Shown: piece by piece, positions 51,692 through 60,763 of the stretch
Layout: every line of letters begins with the position of its first letter
Numbering within the stretch: the first letter of the stretch is position 1
Assembly: GCF_030412265.1 (NCBI RefSeq)
Contig: NZ_JAUHLN010000002.1
Location: 992,001 to 1,056,000, forward strand
Length of the DNA: 64,000 bases
Direction of reading: 5' to 3'
DNA from: Fictibacillus terranigra
GTDB lineage: Bacteria > Bacillota > Bacilli > Bacillales > Fictibacillaceae
The notes under the pieces: model-generated
What the model saw: the letters and a program-made list of their open reading frames with translations, nothing else
Told to the model about the DNA's origin: nothing
The model's database searches: none
Position numbers and translations under genes: made by a program

Positions 51692-52450
51692 CTACACCTC
51701 AACTTTTCGTTCAATTAACCAGCTGGCTGCAAGGAATAGGATGAGTGCCAGAAGCAAATGGTAAAAATAATAACCTACATAAACATGCTTAAAGATTCCA
51801 TATACGAAGTCGTTATATTTAAGGTTGACTTTACCCCAGATGAATAGAGCATCAAATAATTTGGTGTCTTCCCACTTTGCAAGGATCCATGGGCCAAAGA
51901 AAAAGACACCCAGCCCGATTACCCATCCGCTTATTTTACCGAGCGTTTTGGTGGTTACGAGATAAATCGCCCACAAAAACGTTATACCTATTCCGATGTA
52001 GAAGGAAATAAGCAGGATATGAATAACGAGAAAGGTACCGATGTAAATGACATCCGGCCATGTCATATCCGGATTGAGCTCAAAAACGTCCATGACCATC
52101 GTTCCTGCGATAAGTGTAACAACGCTCGTTATGAATAGCGAAAGGGCAAGCGCCGCGAACCCGTTTACCAGCTTTGCCAACAGCAGTTTACTGACGGACA
52201 GCGGGGACTGCAGCCATAAATGCATTGTTTTATGTTCGAGAAAATAACTCACACATAGATACCCGGCCATATAGACTACATGGATCATCACCGCAACCGA
52301 ACAAAAGGCAAAGAACGTTTCAGGTTTTCCCATCCTCCATGCGGTATAGACTCCAAGCCCCAAATATAAGAACAGAGCGATTAAAGCACCTAGCGCTCCG
52401 CCTTTTCCGAGCCTGTATTCTTTCTTTAATTGTCCTAACCAAGGATTCAT
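51692..52450 (-). CDS. Membrane protein of YtrA-type ABC operon
   Basis: 252 residues with six membrane helices, probably the permease partner of the YtrB-like ATPase. MNPWLGQLKKEYRLGKGG is a typical cytosolic start for such subunits. ATG at 52450 follows GGAGGT; the open frame to 52480 is not favoured. First gene of the operon, ahead of its regulator, an order different from the regulator-first ytr operon of B. subtilis. Confidence 0.8.
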   Translation of the reverse strand: MNPWLGQLKKEYRLGKGGALGALIALFLYLGLGVYTAWRMGKPETFFAFCSVAVMIHVVYMAGYLCVSYFLEHKTMHLWLQSPLSVSKLLLAKLVNGFAALALSLFITSVVTLIAGTMVMDVFELNPDMTWPDVIYIGTFLVIHILLISFYIGIGITFLWAIYLVTTKTLGKISGWVIGLGVFFFGPWILAKWEDTKLFDALFIWGKVNLKYNDFVYGIFKHVYVGYYFYHLLLALILFLAASWLIERKVEV

Positions 52451-52486
52451 TAAGCAGACCTCCATTTCACATTGTTCCAATGAACT

Positions 52487-52530
52487 AGTGTACTAGTGAT
52501 ATAATACACTGGTATTCAAGAAAATGTCAA
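52487..52530 (-). promoter_or_regulatory. Promoter with YtrA-type operator
   Basis: On the minus strand TTGACA (52530-52525), 18-base spacer, TATTAT (52506-52501). The inverted repeat AGTGTA (52487-52492) / TACACT (52505-52510), spacing 12, overlaps the -10 region. From memory, YtrA operators are AGTGTA-N13-TACACT, so this is a close match in the place where a repressor would block transcription. Confidence 0.75.
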
Positions 52531-52568
52531 ACCCAGTTTTTCGAACCGTCCAATAGGATCCGCCAAAC

Positions 52569-52606
52569 AAAAAAACCGGCTGATCTTCCGTGAAAGATCG
52601 CCGGTT
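52569..52606 (-). terminator. Terminator of the siderophore operon
   Basis: On the minus strand AACCGGCGATCTTT pairs with AAGATCAGCCGGTT (one bulge) and is followed by TTTTT. Confidence 0.85.
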
Positions 52607-52622
52607 CTCACTGTACGCCTAT

Positions 52623-54422
52623 TTATTTCGCTTCCTGCCTTGCAAAAAGGCTTAATGCATTGTTCACCTTGCCGAATTCCGAGGCATGAGGGCGGTCTTC
52701 ACCATCACCATAACCGTAATCGACCATCCGATTTCGATTAAGACAAAGCTTCGTCATTTGCGGCTTAAAGAAATCAAACCGCTCAAAACGCCCGTTAAGC
52801 GCTGGAAACTGATCCTGATAGGCATAGATTTCTTCAGCGAGCAGCTTCCAGAATTCCCGCTCCACCATTAAGTTATTCTTTACAAGCTGTTCGGATAAAT
52901 ACCGCAAGTGGCAAATGAATAGCCCTGTAAAGATAAACTGTGTCAAACCTTCAGGAGGCTCACTTCGCAATACAGCCTTCAGGTCATCTTCAAGCCCTGC
53001 AAGCTCTGCAAAAGGCTGGTCACTGATATTGACGTCATCAACAAAATCCTTAATTGCCAGCCGGTGAGGCTGATTATCCTTCAGCACCAGAATCGTGTTC
53101 TGGCCGTGCGGTGAAAAGACCGTACCATATTGATAAAGATAATGGAGAAGCGGCGGGAGGATCGTTTGGAACAGCTTTTTGATCCATGTTTCTGATGAAA
53201 GGCCGGACTTTTCCATCAAACTCTGGACATATGGTTTTCCCTCCCGATCGCTGTGTGTGAGAGCAGCGAGTGTGATCGCTTTTTCACCTTCCTTCAAATA
53301 CGTATAGATACTCTCTCTCCAGATGACACCGAGCATTTCCAAATACTGATAAGGTGCCCCTCTCAGCTGCCGGAAGGAAGTCTGGTCCACATTCAAGCTG
53401 GCGATCTCCCCCGGAAGGATCACACCACATGTATCTTTTAAGAAAGAATCGTTCTCTGCGATGCCTTTAATGAACTCCGTAATTTTCGGCGCGATCAAGG
53501 TTCTTTCTGCTGGCAGACCTCTGTATACGAGTGTGTTCAGGATGCTCATCGGCAGCTTCACATGATGTTTGTGCTTATGTGCCGCATTCACAAACGTCCG
53601 AATGGACTGCTGAGGAAGATAGACGTCAGGTCCTTCGCCAAGCGGAATGATACGATCAATGGCAAGATCCTCCGGGAACTGTTGGATGATGATGTTCTTC
53701 CATTGCCATTCATGGACGGGCATATAGAAATATTCTTCTTTAGAAACTCCTTTTTCCCGAAGCACATTGTCAAAAACATGGCGTGTATGCTCATCAAGTT
53801 CAGATTCAATGAGAGTTTCATAACTCAGCCCATCCACCGACTGAAACGAAGCCCGATGCTTTTTGACAGCCAGCCAGGAGAGTGTGGTGACCTGCTGATT
53901 TTCAGGAGCGAACTTCAAGTAATCGTCGTACCCAAAACCGATGCGGCCCTTGTTGTACGTAATCCAGGGATGTCCTGTCATCTCCCCCTCCAACTCCGCA
54001 TAGTCCATAGCTGCAAGCTCGTCCGATGTCTTTGTTTTCCTGCTGATCAGATTGACATCTGCCAGCAGAGTTGCATTGAGTTCCTTAATCAAATGCCCTG
54101 CTGTTTCTGAGGACATTCCAATCAGTTGCTGGATATCGAGAATGAACTGCACCGCACTTTCCGCTGGTTCCCAGCTTCCATCACTGTAGCGTTCAATCGT
54201 CGCCTCACGGACCGAGTAGCTGTCAAACAATCTTGCTTCCGCTTCGAACCGGTAGTGCACTTCACCGTTAACCGTTAAAATATAACGAGCGCCCTCCACC
54301 ATTTGTGGAATGAGCATATCTTCATACATGTATTCCGAGATCATTTTTGCCAACAGTTTTTGATTGGCTTGAAACCAGTTATCTTTATTCAATTGTTTGC
54401 CAAGTTCTTCTTTAAATAGCAT
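52623..54422 (-). CDS. Siderophore synthetase, IucC/RhbF type (NIS synthetase)
   Basis: 599-residue NRPS-independent siderophore synthetase. Seen: GHPWITYNKGRIGFGYDDYLKFAPE (ATP-binding HPxxKxR-like region), HEWQW, the IRTFVNAAHKHKHHVKLPMSI segment, a GIIWRE-like GVIWRES, and HGQNTILVLKDNQPHRLAIKDF. Such enzymes adenylate a citrate carboxyl and join it to a hydroxylamine. By order and family this is the RhbF-like second condensation enzyme. Last gene of the operon. Confidence 0.92.
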   Translation of the reverse strand: MLFKEELGKQLNKDNWFQANQKLLAKMISEYMYEDMLIPQMVEGARYILTVNGEVHYRFEAEARLFDSYSVREATIERYSDGSWEPAESAVQFILDIQQLIGMSSETAGHLIKELNATLLADVNLISRKTKTSDELAAMDYAELEGEMTGHPWITYNKGRIGFGYDDYLKFAPENQQVTTLSWLAVKKHRASFQSVDGLSYETLIESELDEHTRHVFDNVLREKGVSKEEYFYMPVHEWQWKNIIIQQFPEDLAIDRIIPLGEGPDVYLPQQSIRTFVNAAHKHKHHVKLPMSILNTLVYRGLPAERTLIAPKITEFIKGIAENDSFLKDTCGVILPGEIASLNVDQTSFRQLRGAPYQYLEMLGVIWRESIYTYLKEGEKAITLAALTHSDREGKPYVQSLMEKSGLSSETWIKKLFQTILPPLLHYLYQYGTVFSPHGQNTILVLKDNQPHRLAIKDFVDDVNISDQPFAELAGLEDDLKAVLRSEPPEGLTQFIFTGLFICHLRYLSEQLVKNNLMVEREFWKLLAEEIYAYQDQFPALNGRFERFDFFKPQMTKLCLNRNRMVDYGYGDGEDRPHASEFGKVNNALSLFARQEAK

Positions 54423-54447
54423 AAACTCTCCTCCTATATTGAAATCT

Positions 54448-55632
54448 CTACGCTGCTTTTGCTTTCGTTAAGGACGAATTTCTTCGCAGCGCAACAAAGG
54501 CTGCCGGCAAATGAACAGCTAAAACGACTCCCGCCGCCCAAAACGGTACAGATGAAGCTCCATTCTCAGTGAATGCCGGCACACTGACGGGTGCCAGCAG
54601 CAAGCCCAGGTTCTGAAAGGAACACATCCATCCATATTGATGTCCTGCCTCTTTCCCTTTCTGAAAGAGGCTCATATCCAGGCTTGCCAGGCAGATCGCC
54701 AAGAAAAAGCCAAACAAGCAGCGGCCGGCCGTGAACAGAACGAACGTTGAACTTCCTCCCTGCAGGAGGATTGAGATCAATACCATAGCTCCCGATATCA
54801 TGTAAACGTTCCGCAAGTTTTCAGATTTCAGCTTTTTCATGACAGGCAGGGCAGCCAAAGTCATAAAGCTGGGCAATAAGAACAAGAACGAGCTCTCCAC
54901 ATAGGAGCTTCCATATTCCGCTTCGGTATAGACGGTAAACAAAGGCCTGATTAAAGTAACCGCAAAATGCAATGTAAAAACCGTTATACCGAGTTTCATC
55001 AAGAAATAAAGGTCCCTGCTTTTCCTTGCTGCACTTGCTGAAGCCGGGATAGGAGTCTTATGTATTCTTGATTCTGTTTTCGTCTTGGATAAAACAGCCA
55101 TGCAAATAAGAGCCTGCAGCAGATCCAGCCCGCCAATCCACCAGAAGACCGAAAGAGGGTCTTTAAGCTGAATCAGCCAGGAGCTGGCCAGAGCAGCACC
55201 CGCTGCAGCACATTGTGCAAGAGCGTGGTAATTGGCGGTCACCTTCTTCTGATCCATAGCGGATTCAAGTAAGAGGGGATACAAAAGCAGATAGCTGCTC
55301 TTGAAGAGAAGCAAGATTAAAGACCATACCGCAAATTGTGTTTCGGTGACTGCCAAGGCCATCATGCCGCATGACAGGCCTGTACCTGCTTGTCCGATCA
55401 GCAGCAATCTTTTTCTGTCCACTTTTTTCGAGAGCCATCCCCATACCGGTGACGCTGCAACCACCGACAGCCGGCATAGGAAAAGATAGTTTCCTGTAAA
55501 CTGAAGATCTGAAACTCCGAATACTTTTTGAAAAAACTGCGGGTAGAACGGCGAAAACAAAACTTCAGTAAAGACGAAAAGAAACACACAAATATATAGA
55601 GCAATCCGAGCTATCGGGTGAGAGGAACCCAT
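54448..55632 (-). CDS. MFS transporter (siderophore export candidate)
   Basis: 394 residues, 12 membrane helices. N-terminal half FVFTEVLFSPFYPQFF and the loop WGWLSKKVDRKRLLLIGQ (MFS motif A-like). Its place inside the siderophore operon, overlapping the monooxygenase gene by 22 bases, points to siderophore efflux; import like RhtX is the alternative. Confidence 0.85.
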   Translation of the reverse strand: MGSSHPIARIALYICVFLFVFTEVLFSPFYPQFFQKVFGVSDLQFTGNYLFLCRLSVVAASPVWGWLSKKVDRKRLLLIGQAGTGLSCGMMALAVTETQFAVWSLILLLFKSSYLLLYPLLLESAMDQKKVTANYHALAQCAAAGAALASSWLIQLKDPLSVFWWIGGLDLLQALICMAVLSKTKTESRIHKTPIPASASAARKSRDLYFLMKLGITVFTLHFAVTLIRPLFTVYTEAEYGSSYVESSFLFLLPSFMTLAALPVMKKLKSENLRNVYMISGAMVLISILLQGGSSTFVLFTAGRCLFGFFLAICLASLDMSLFQKGKEAGHQYGWMCSFQNLGLLLAPVSVPAFTENGASSVPFWAAGVVLAVHLPAAFVALRRNSSLTKAKAA

Positions 55633-56951
55633 CGCTCTTCACCTTGAAAACATTGAAAAACGTTCTTTTTCGATAACGGGTAGAGTGTCTCCCTGGCCAT
55701 CGTATTCAGGATGACCGCGTTTCGGTGGGCACCCAGACCAAGATCCGGCGCACCGACTCCGTGTGTATGCATCTCACCGTTTTGAACGAATATCTCGTTT
55801 GCCGTCATCAGATGTGTTTTTAAACGATAATCCCTCTCGATTTGAAACCGCCCTTGTTCATCCCAGTCGATGTATTCCTCAAGGCTCGCTAAAAAAGACG
55901 GGACTGCCGGCTTATAGCCTGTAGCAAAAATTATAACTTCTGATTCCAGCTCGAAGGTTTCTTCTGTCATCCAATGCCGGCAATGCAAAGATGGAGTAGA
56001 GCCTGTCTGCTGCAAGCCAGTTACTTCTGTCATGGATTGCAAGAAGAAATCCGGAGTCTTGTTTCCTGCCGATTTTTCATACATCAGATCATAGATGTCC
56101 CCTATGGTCTCTGCGCTGATGCCTTTATACAATAGATCCTGCTGAGTCAGCAGCGTGTCCTTTTTCTCCTGAGGCAAGTGATAAAAAAAGTCGATATAAT
56201 CAGGAGAAAAATATTCGAGGCCAAGCTTCGAATATTCCATAGGAAAGAAGCCTTTGGACCGTGTCAGCCAATTCAGCCGGCAAGTGTTGCTGTCCACTTC
56301 CCGGGCAAGATCAAGAAAAATCTCTGCCGCACTTTGTCCGGATCCGATGACCGTCAGAGAACGCGCGTTAAGGCATTCCTCTTTTTTCTTCAAATACTCG
56401 GCGGAATGAAAGAGTCTTTTCCCTTCATGCTGTTTCACAAAGGCCGGCAGCTGAGGTTTTGTGCCGATTCCCAGGACCAGATGCCTGGCAAGATACGTCT
56501 CCACTTCACCGCTTTTTTCGTTCCGAACGTAAACTTCATAAAGAAAACCTTCTTCAGAGCCAAAGGGAAGCACGTCTTCTACCTTCATGCTGAACTTGCA
56601 CGACTCCAATTGCTCCGCCGCCCACCGGCAGTAATGGTTGTACTCGTTTCTTGGAATATGGAATTTCTCAAAAAAATAAAAGTGATACAGCCGCTCATGC
56701 TGCTGAAGATAGGAAAGAAAGCTGTACTTGTTCTTGGGATTTGCCATAGTAACGAGATCTGCCAGAAAAGGGACCTGCAAGGTCGTCCCTTCAATCAGCA
56801 TTCCTTCATGCCACTGAAATTCGCTTTTTTGCTCAAAGAATAAGCAATCCAGCCCTGTCCCTTCTGCAAGTGCGGCCATCCCCAGGTTAAAGGGGCCGAT
56901 GCCGATGCCGACTGCATCATATATGGGTCTGGAGCCGATGTTTGTCTTCAT
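55611..56951 (-). CDS. Lysine/ornithine-type N-monooxygenase (RhbE/IucD-like)
   Basis: 446 residues. FAD site GIGIGPFNLGMAALAE, NADPH site VIGSGQSAAEIFLDL, and the C-terminal ATGYKPA motif, the pattern of flavin N-hydroxylating monooxygenases (SidA/IucD/PvdA). In this pathway it would hydroxylate the terminal amine of 1,3-diaminopropane. GGAGGTGG stands before the ATG at 56951; the frame continues to 56984 but overlaps the acetyltransferase gene. Confidence 0.92.
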   Translation of the reverse strand: MKTNIGSRPIYDAVGIGIGPFNLGMAALAEGTGLDCLFFEQKSEFQWHEGMLIEGTTLQVPFLADLVTMANPKNKYSFLSYLQQHERLYHFYFFEKFHIPRNEYNHYCRWAAEQLESCKFSMKVEDVLPFGSEEGFLYEVYVRNEKSGEVETYLARHLVLGIGTKPQLPAFVKQHEGKRLFHSAEYLKKKEECLNARSLTVIGSGQSAAEIFLDLAREVDSNTCRLNWLTRSKGFFPMEYSKLGLEYFSPDYIDFFYHLPQEKKDTLLTQQDLLYKGISAETIGDIYDLMYEKSAGNKTPDFFLQSMTEVTGLQQTGSTPSLHCRHWMTEETFELESEVIIFATGYKPAVPSFLASLEEYIDWDEQGRFQIERDYRLKTHLMTANEIFVQNGEMHTHGVGAPDLGLGAHRNAVILNTMARETLYPLSKKNVFQCFQGEERWVPLTR

Positions 56952-57510
56952 ATTTCCACCTCCTATGGAACGCATCCCGGTCACAGAACATTAACAGCCC
57001 AGTTTTATCAGGCAGCTTGACCGGTTCAATTGGCACAAACCCGCATTTCTCAAACACGTGTATCATCTTTTTATTGCGGATGTCCGGTTCGGCGATGACT
57101 TTTTCAGTAAATGGCTTTTGAAACTGGAAACGTACCATCGCCTTGAGCATCGGCAGTGAATACCCTTTTCCCAAACAGTCTGTTTCACCGATCAAAAGAT
57201 GCACACCCTGGTCATTCGGTTCCGCTTCATACGCCTCTTCCATCACATCACCCCTGACCCAATAGCTTTCCCAATAGCTTACTGGCCGGCCGTTAACGTA
57301 ACCGATATACAGCTTTTGATGCTCATCATGAAGAGCTGTCAGGAGATGCTGAAAATAGGTCTCTTTCGGTCCGTTCAGCTTCCAATACGGAATGACATGC
57401 TCTTCATTCATCCATCGATAAAGAAGCTCGGCATCTTTGTCGAAATCAACCTGACGGAAGGAAATCTTGTTCTTTAGCTCATCATCAAAGATCTCAAAAC
57501 TAAACACCAT
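56917..57510 (-). CDS. Siderophore acetyltransferase (RhbD/IucB-like)
   Basis: 197-residue GNAT-fold acetyltransferase of the AlcB/IucB type: FRQVDFDKDAELLYRWMNEEHVIPYWKL, YWESYWV, GVHLLIGETDCLGKGYSLPMLKAM and FEKCGFVPIEPVKLPDK. Acetylates the hydroxylamine nitrogen to give the hydroxamate. Overlaps both neighbours (11 and 35 bases). Confidence 0.92.
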   Translation of the reverse strand: MVFSFEIFDDELKNKISFRQVDFDKDAELLYRWMNEEHVIPYWKLNGPKETYFQHLLTALHDEHQKLYIGYVNGRPVSYWESYWVRGDVMEEAYEAEPNDQGVHLLIGETDCLGKGYSLPMLKAMVRFQFQKPFTEKVIAEPDIRNKKMIHVFEKCGFVPIEPVKLPDKTGLLMFCDRDAFHRRWKYEDKHRLQTHI

Positions 57511-59263
57511 GAAGCATCCCTTCCTTTTGAAAAATAGGATTCGGCACGTTTACATAAACCGATTGATCCTCAAGCGATCCGATCAGCTCATCTTTGTCGT
57601 ATAGCCTCGTCAAAAGGTTGGCCTTGCACGGGAGCTCTTGTTCATGGAGCAGACTTTTGAGCAGTGTGCCTGAGTGTTCTGCTGATTCTGCATGCGTTTT
57701 GAGGGAGATCCTCAACTGTTCCAAAAGCTTTTCTTCATCTGCCAAGCCGGCCGTACCAAATCCGTTGATCAATCCAAACAGATGATTAAAGAAGAGATAA
57801 TACCTGAGCCGTTCATCCGCTACCGCATCCGAACATACGGTCTCGCTTTTTTCACTAAGATCCGGAAGAAGTTCCCTAAGCATATGGGCCTTCGATTCAG
57901 CATAGTAGTACCCTTGGTTATCCCTATAGTAGAATTTTGCAGGAAATCCATTCTCAAGCTGGATGATGGAGTTCTGCTGATGCGCCTCCAAAGCCAGTCC
58001 ATAATGTTCATAAAGCCAGAGCATGGGCTCTAGAGCAAGTGACAAATAGCGCTGGAACCATTCCTCGCTGACCTCTTCCATGCTTCGGTTTTCTTTTTCC
58101 GATATCGCTTTAATAATTGTATAGAGTCTGCTTTCTCCACCGTAGGGATGGTCCTGGCAGAGCCCTGCGATCAGGCTGGCATCCTTCTCATTATCGCAGA
58201 ACGGATTCTCGCGGATGACTACTTCAAATCCGGTTTCTTCTTCTCCCGTGTTGACGTTGAGGTAGGCAGGATCTTTAATGATTTGAAACGCCGGAAACCT
58301 TTTATTCAGTTCTTCTCCGAGCCCTGTTTTCAAGAGACGTGAGATCTCTACCCCTCTCTCAAGCTCTTTTGGCTTATTTGCTCTCAAGGAATTCGTAATT
58401 TTTACAGGTACGGAGAACTTGAACATATATCGAGATACTTTGTTGTACACCGTCCGTAAAGATGAAGTAGGTGAATATGAGCTGCCTGCTGCACCGATAT
58501 CTAGGATATCCCCTCGCTTCATAAACTGCTGGACAGCGGGCTGTTTCACAAGTTCTCTTGCCTGCAGCGGATGGGCAGGTATAAGGCAGAAAGCTTCATC
58601 CATGCAATGCTCCATCACAAATTCATGAGGAACGGAAGGGTCATCCAGTACCATCGTTCTAACAATCTCTTCAGCTGATTGGCCTGCTGAAGAATCTTGA
58701 AGAACAAGGGAACGATGAACTTTAAAAAAGTGAAGCGGGAACTCCCCTTTTAATTCAGGGGTGTAAATGCGCTCTTCCAAGGATGACATTCCTTGTTTGC
58801 TTTTGGGCGTTGGGTGCATAAGATGGCCGAGAAGAAGAGATTGTTCTGCCTCAATAAACGTAAAATCCTTCTCTGTCAGTTTTCCTGCATCTTTTATCCG
58901 TTTTTCAATATAATCCTTCATGCTTCGGCAGCTCATGATGACCCGAAGGACGAGCTCATCTTCTGCATCATCTCTTCCTTGCTGAAGAAGCAGTTCTTTT
59001 GAAATCAGAGTGGCCAGGCTTAAATAATCTGCGGTAATGGGCTTGCCTCCGCCCTTCGTCCGAAACATGATCGGAAAAGTAAACAAATGTCTGCCCGTTG
59101 GAGACCAATACTTGACCGGAATGATGAGCTCTATATTTTGATGATGCAATGTAAGGATTAATTGCCCATTAGCCGGTTTCCCTTCCGCATTTCTTGTCTC
59201 CCGTAAAAAACAGTTAAGAAAGCTTTTAATAGTAGCTTGCTCTGCTTGTATCTTGCTGTTCAT
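57500..59263 (-). CDS. Siderophore synthetase, IucA/RhbC type (NIS synthetase)
   Basis: 587 residues, family partner of the 52623 gene. Seen: LLGHLMHPTPKSKQGM (HPxxKxRxG region), IPAHPLQARELVK, SSLRTVYNKVSRYMFKFSVPVKITNSLRANK and YGLALEAHQQNSIIQLENGFPAKFYYRDNQGYY. Catalyses the first citrate-hydroxylamine amide bond. Overlaps the decarboxylase gene by 38 bases. Confidence 0.92.
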   Translation of the reverse strand: MNSKIQAEQATIKSFLNCFLRETRNAEGKPANGQLILTLHHQNIELIIPVKYWSPTGRHLFTFPIMFRTKGGGKPITADYLSLATLISKELLLQQGRDDAEDELVLRVIMSCRSMKDYIEKRIKDAGKLTEKDFTFIEAEQSLLLGHLMHPTPKSKQGMSSLEERIYTPELKGEFPLHFFKVHRSLVLQDSSAGQSAEEIVRTMVLDDPSVPHEFVMEHCMDEAFCLIPAHPLQARELVKQPAVQQFMKRGDILDIGAAGSSYSPTSSLRTVYNKVSRYMFKFSVPVKITNSLRANKPKELERGVEISRLLKTGLGEELNKRFPAFQIIKDPAYLNVNTGEEETGFEVVIRENPFCDNEKDASLIAGLCQDHPYGGESRLYTIIKAISEKENRSMEEVSEEWFQRYLSLALEPMLWLYEHYGLALEAHQQNSIIQLENGFPAKFYYRDNQGYYYAESKAHMLRELLPDLSEKSETVCSDAVADERLRYYLFFNHLFGLINGFGTAGLADEEKLLEQLRISLKTHAESAEHSGTLLKSLLHEQELPCKANLLTRLYDKDELIGSLEDQSVYVNVPNPIFQKEGMLHGV

Positions 59264-60758
59264 TCAGTTGCCCTCCGTTTCTAAGTATCCAATTTCCCAA
59301 CTCTGAAATCTTTAGAAGCATTGCGTTAATATCTGCGATCGTTGTTCTTGGATTGAGCAGGGTAAACTTCAGATAAGTGTGCCCGCGATGATTCGTTTTG
59401 GCGAGCACAGCCTGTCCGCTATACAGCATCGCTCTATGAATCTCTCGATTAAGTTTGCAGTGGTCCATTGCTTCAGGGGGCTCATAACGAAAAACGATCG
59501 CATTCATTTCCGGATTCGGATTGATTACATTAAAACCGCCCAACTGCTGCATTTGCTTGGATGTCTGAGCTGCCAGCTCAATGGTATGGTCGATCATTCG
59601 CCCAAAAGGCTCTAAACCAACCGACCGCAATGACATAAACAGCTTCAATGCGTCAAATCGTCTGGTCGTTTGAACAGATTTATTTACCAGATGCAGCAAG
59701 CCTTCCTGTTCGTCCTCTTCAGGATTCAAATAATCTGCATGGTAGTTTAAGTATTTGAAGTTTCTCTTTTCTTTCAGGAAAAACGCTCCGCAGCTGATCG
59801 GCTGATAGAATAGCTTATGGAAATCCACTGTAATAGAATCGGCCTTCTCGATTCCCTGCAGTTTATGAAACTCATTCCTGCTCAGGATCAGTGCTCCTCC
59901 ATAAGCCGCATCAACGTGGAACCAAAGGCCATTTTCCTGTGCAGATTCAGCCATTTTACCGAGAGGATCGATGCTTCCAAAATCTGTTGTCCCGCATGTT
60001 CCAACAAGAGCAAACGGAAGCAGATTCTCAGATTTCAAGGTTCTTAGTTTTTTTCTGAAGTCTGGAAGAGACAACCGGTGAAAGCTGTCCGTCTCTACTT
60101 GAATGACCGCATCCTCTCCCAGCCCGAGCTGTGAAGCCGATTTTTTCACCGTGAAATGGGCCGCTTTTGAGCAAAGGATCCTCAGTCGGCTGGCGTCCGG
60201 CGGAAGTCCCTTTTTCTGAACGTTCCAATTCCATTGTTTGTCGCAAAATTCGTCTCTTGCCAAAAGCAGACCCATATAGTTGGACTGTGTCCCTCCGCTT
60301 GTAAACGTGCCATCCGAACGATTTTCCAGCCCAAGTCTGCGGCAAAGCCATTGAATCATCTCTTCCTCTAAATAGGTCGCTGCAGAGCTCTGATCCCATG
60401 AGTCCATCGATTGATTGGAAGCACTGATGACCATTTCTGCTGCGAGTGCAGGTAGGAGCGGCGGACAGTGGAGATGAGCAATGCATGTTTTGTGATTGAC
60501 ATGAATGCTGTGTAAAAGCAGCTTTTCCACATCTTTCAATACGTATTGCAGGTCCTCTCCTTCCAATGAGGCCAGCTTCATCCCCCGGATCATCGCTTCA
60601 ATGGAAGCCGGACTTTCTCCGCAATAGGGCTCCTTCATCTCGCGCATCGTGTCAGCTATCATTTTTTTTGCAGCATCCACCGTCTGGATATACGCTTGCC
60701 GGCCACTGATTCCTTCGTGCAGAAATAGATGGTCAAATGTGTTGATCACCGTTGCCAT
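59226..60758 (-). CDS. L-2,4-diaminobutyrate decarboxylase (RhbB-like)
   Basis: 510-residue group II PLP decarboxylase. PLP-site features: SGGTQSNYMGLL, HFTVKKSASQLGLG, WFHVDAAYGGALIL, and the Lys in ITVDFHKLFYQP that binds the cofactor. Turns L-2,4-diaminobutyrate into 1,3-diaminopropane, the diamine of schizokinen and rhizobactin. Six bases after the aminotransferase gene. Confidence 0.93.
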   Translation of the reverse strand: MATVINTFDHLFLHEGISGRQAYIQTVDAAKKMIADTMREMKEPYCGESPASIEAMIRGMKLASLEGEDLQYVLKDVEKLLLHSIHVNHKTCIAHLHCPPLLPALAAEMVISASNQSMDSWDQSSAATYLEEEMIQWLCRRLGLENRSDGTFTSGGTQSNYMGLLLARDEFCDKQWNWNVQKKGLPPDASRLRILCSKAAHFTVKKSASQLGLGEDAVIQVETDSFHRLSLPDFRKKLRTLKSENLLPFALVGTCGTTDFGSIDPLGKMAESAQENGLWFHVDAAYGGALILSRNEFHKLQGIEKADSITVDFHKLFYQPISCGAFFLKEKRNFKYLNYHADYLNPEEDEQEGLLHLVNKSVQTTRRFDALKLFMSLRSVGLEPFGRMIDHTIELAAQTSKQMQQLGGFNVINPNPEMNAIVFRYEPPEAMDHCKLNREIHRAMLYSGQAVLAKTNHRGHTYLKFTLLNPRTTIADINAMLLKISELGNWILRNGGQLNEQQDTSRASYY

Positions 60759-60763
60759 GCTGC

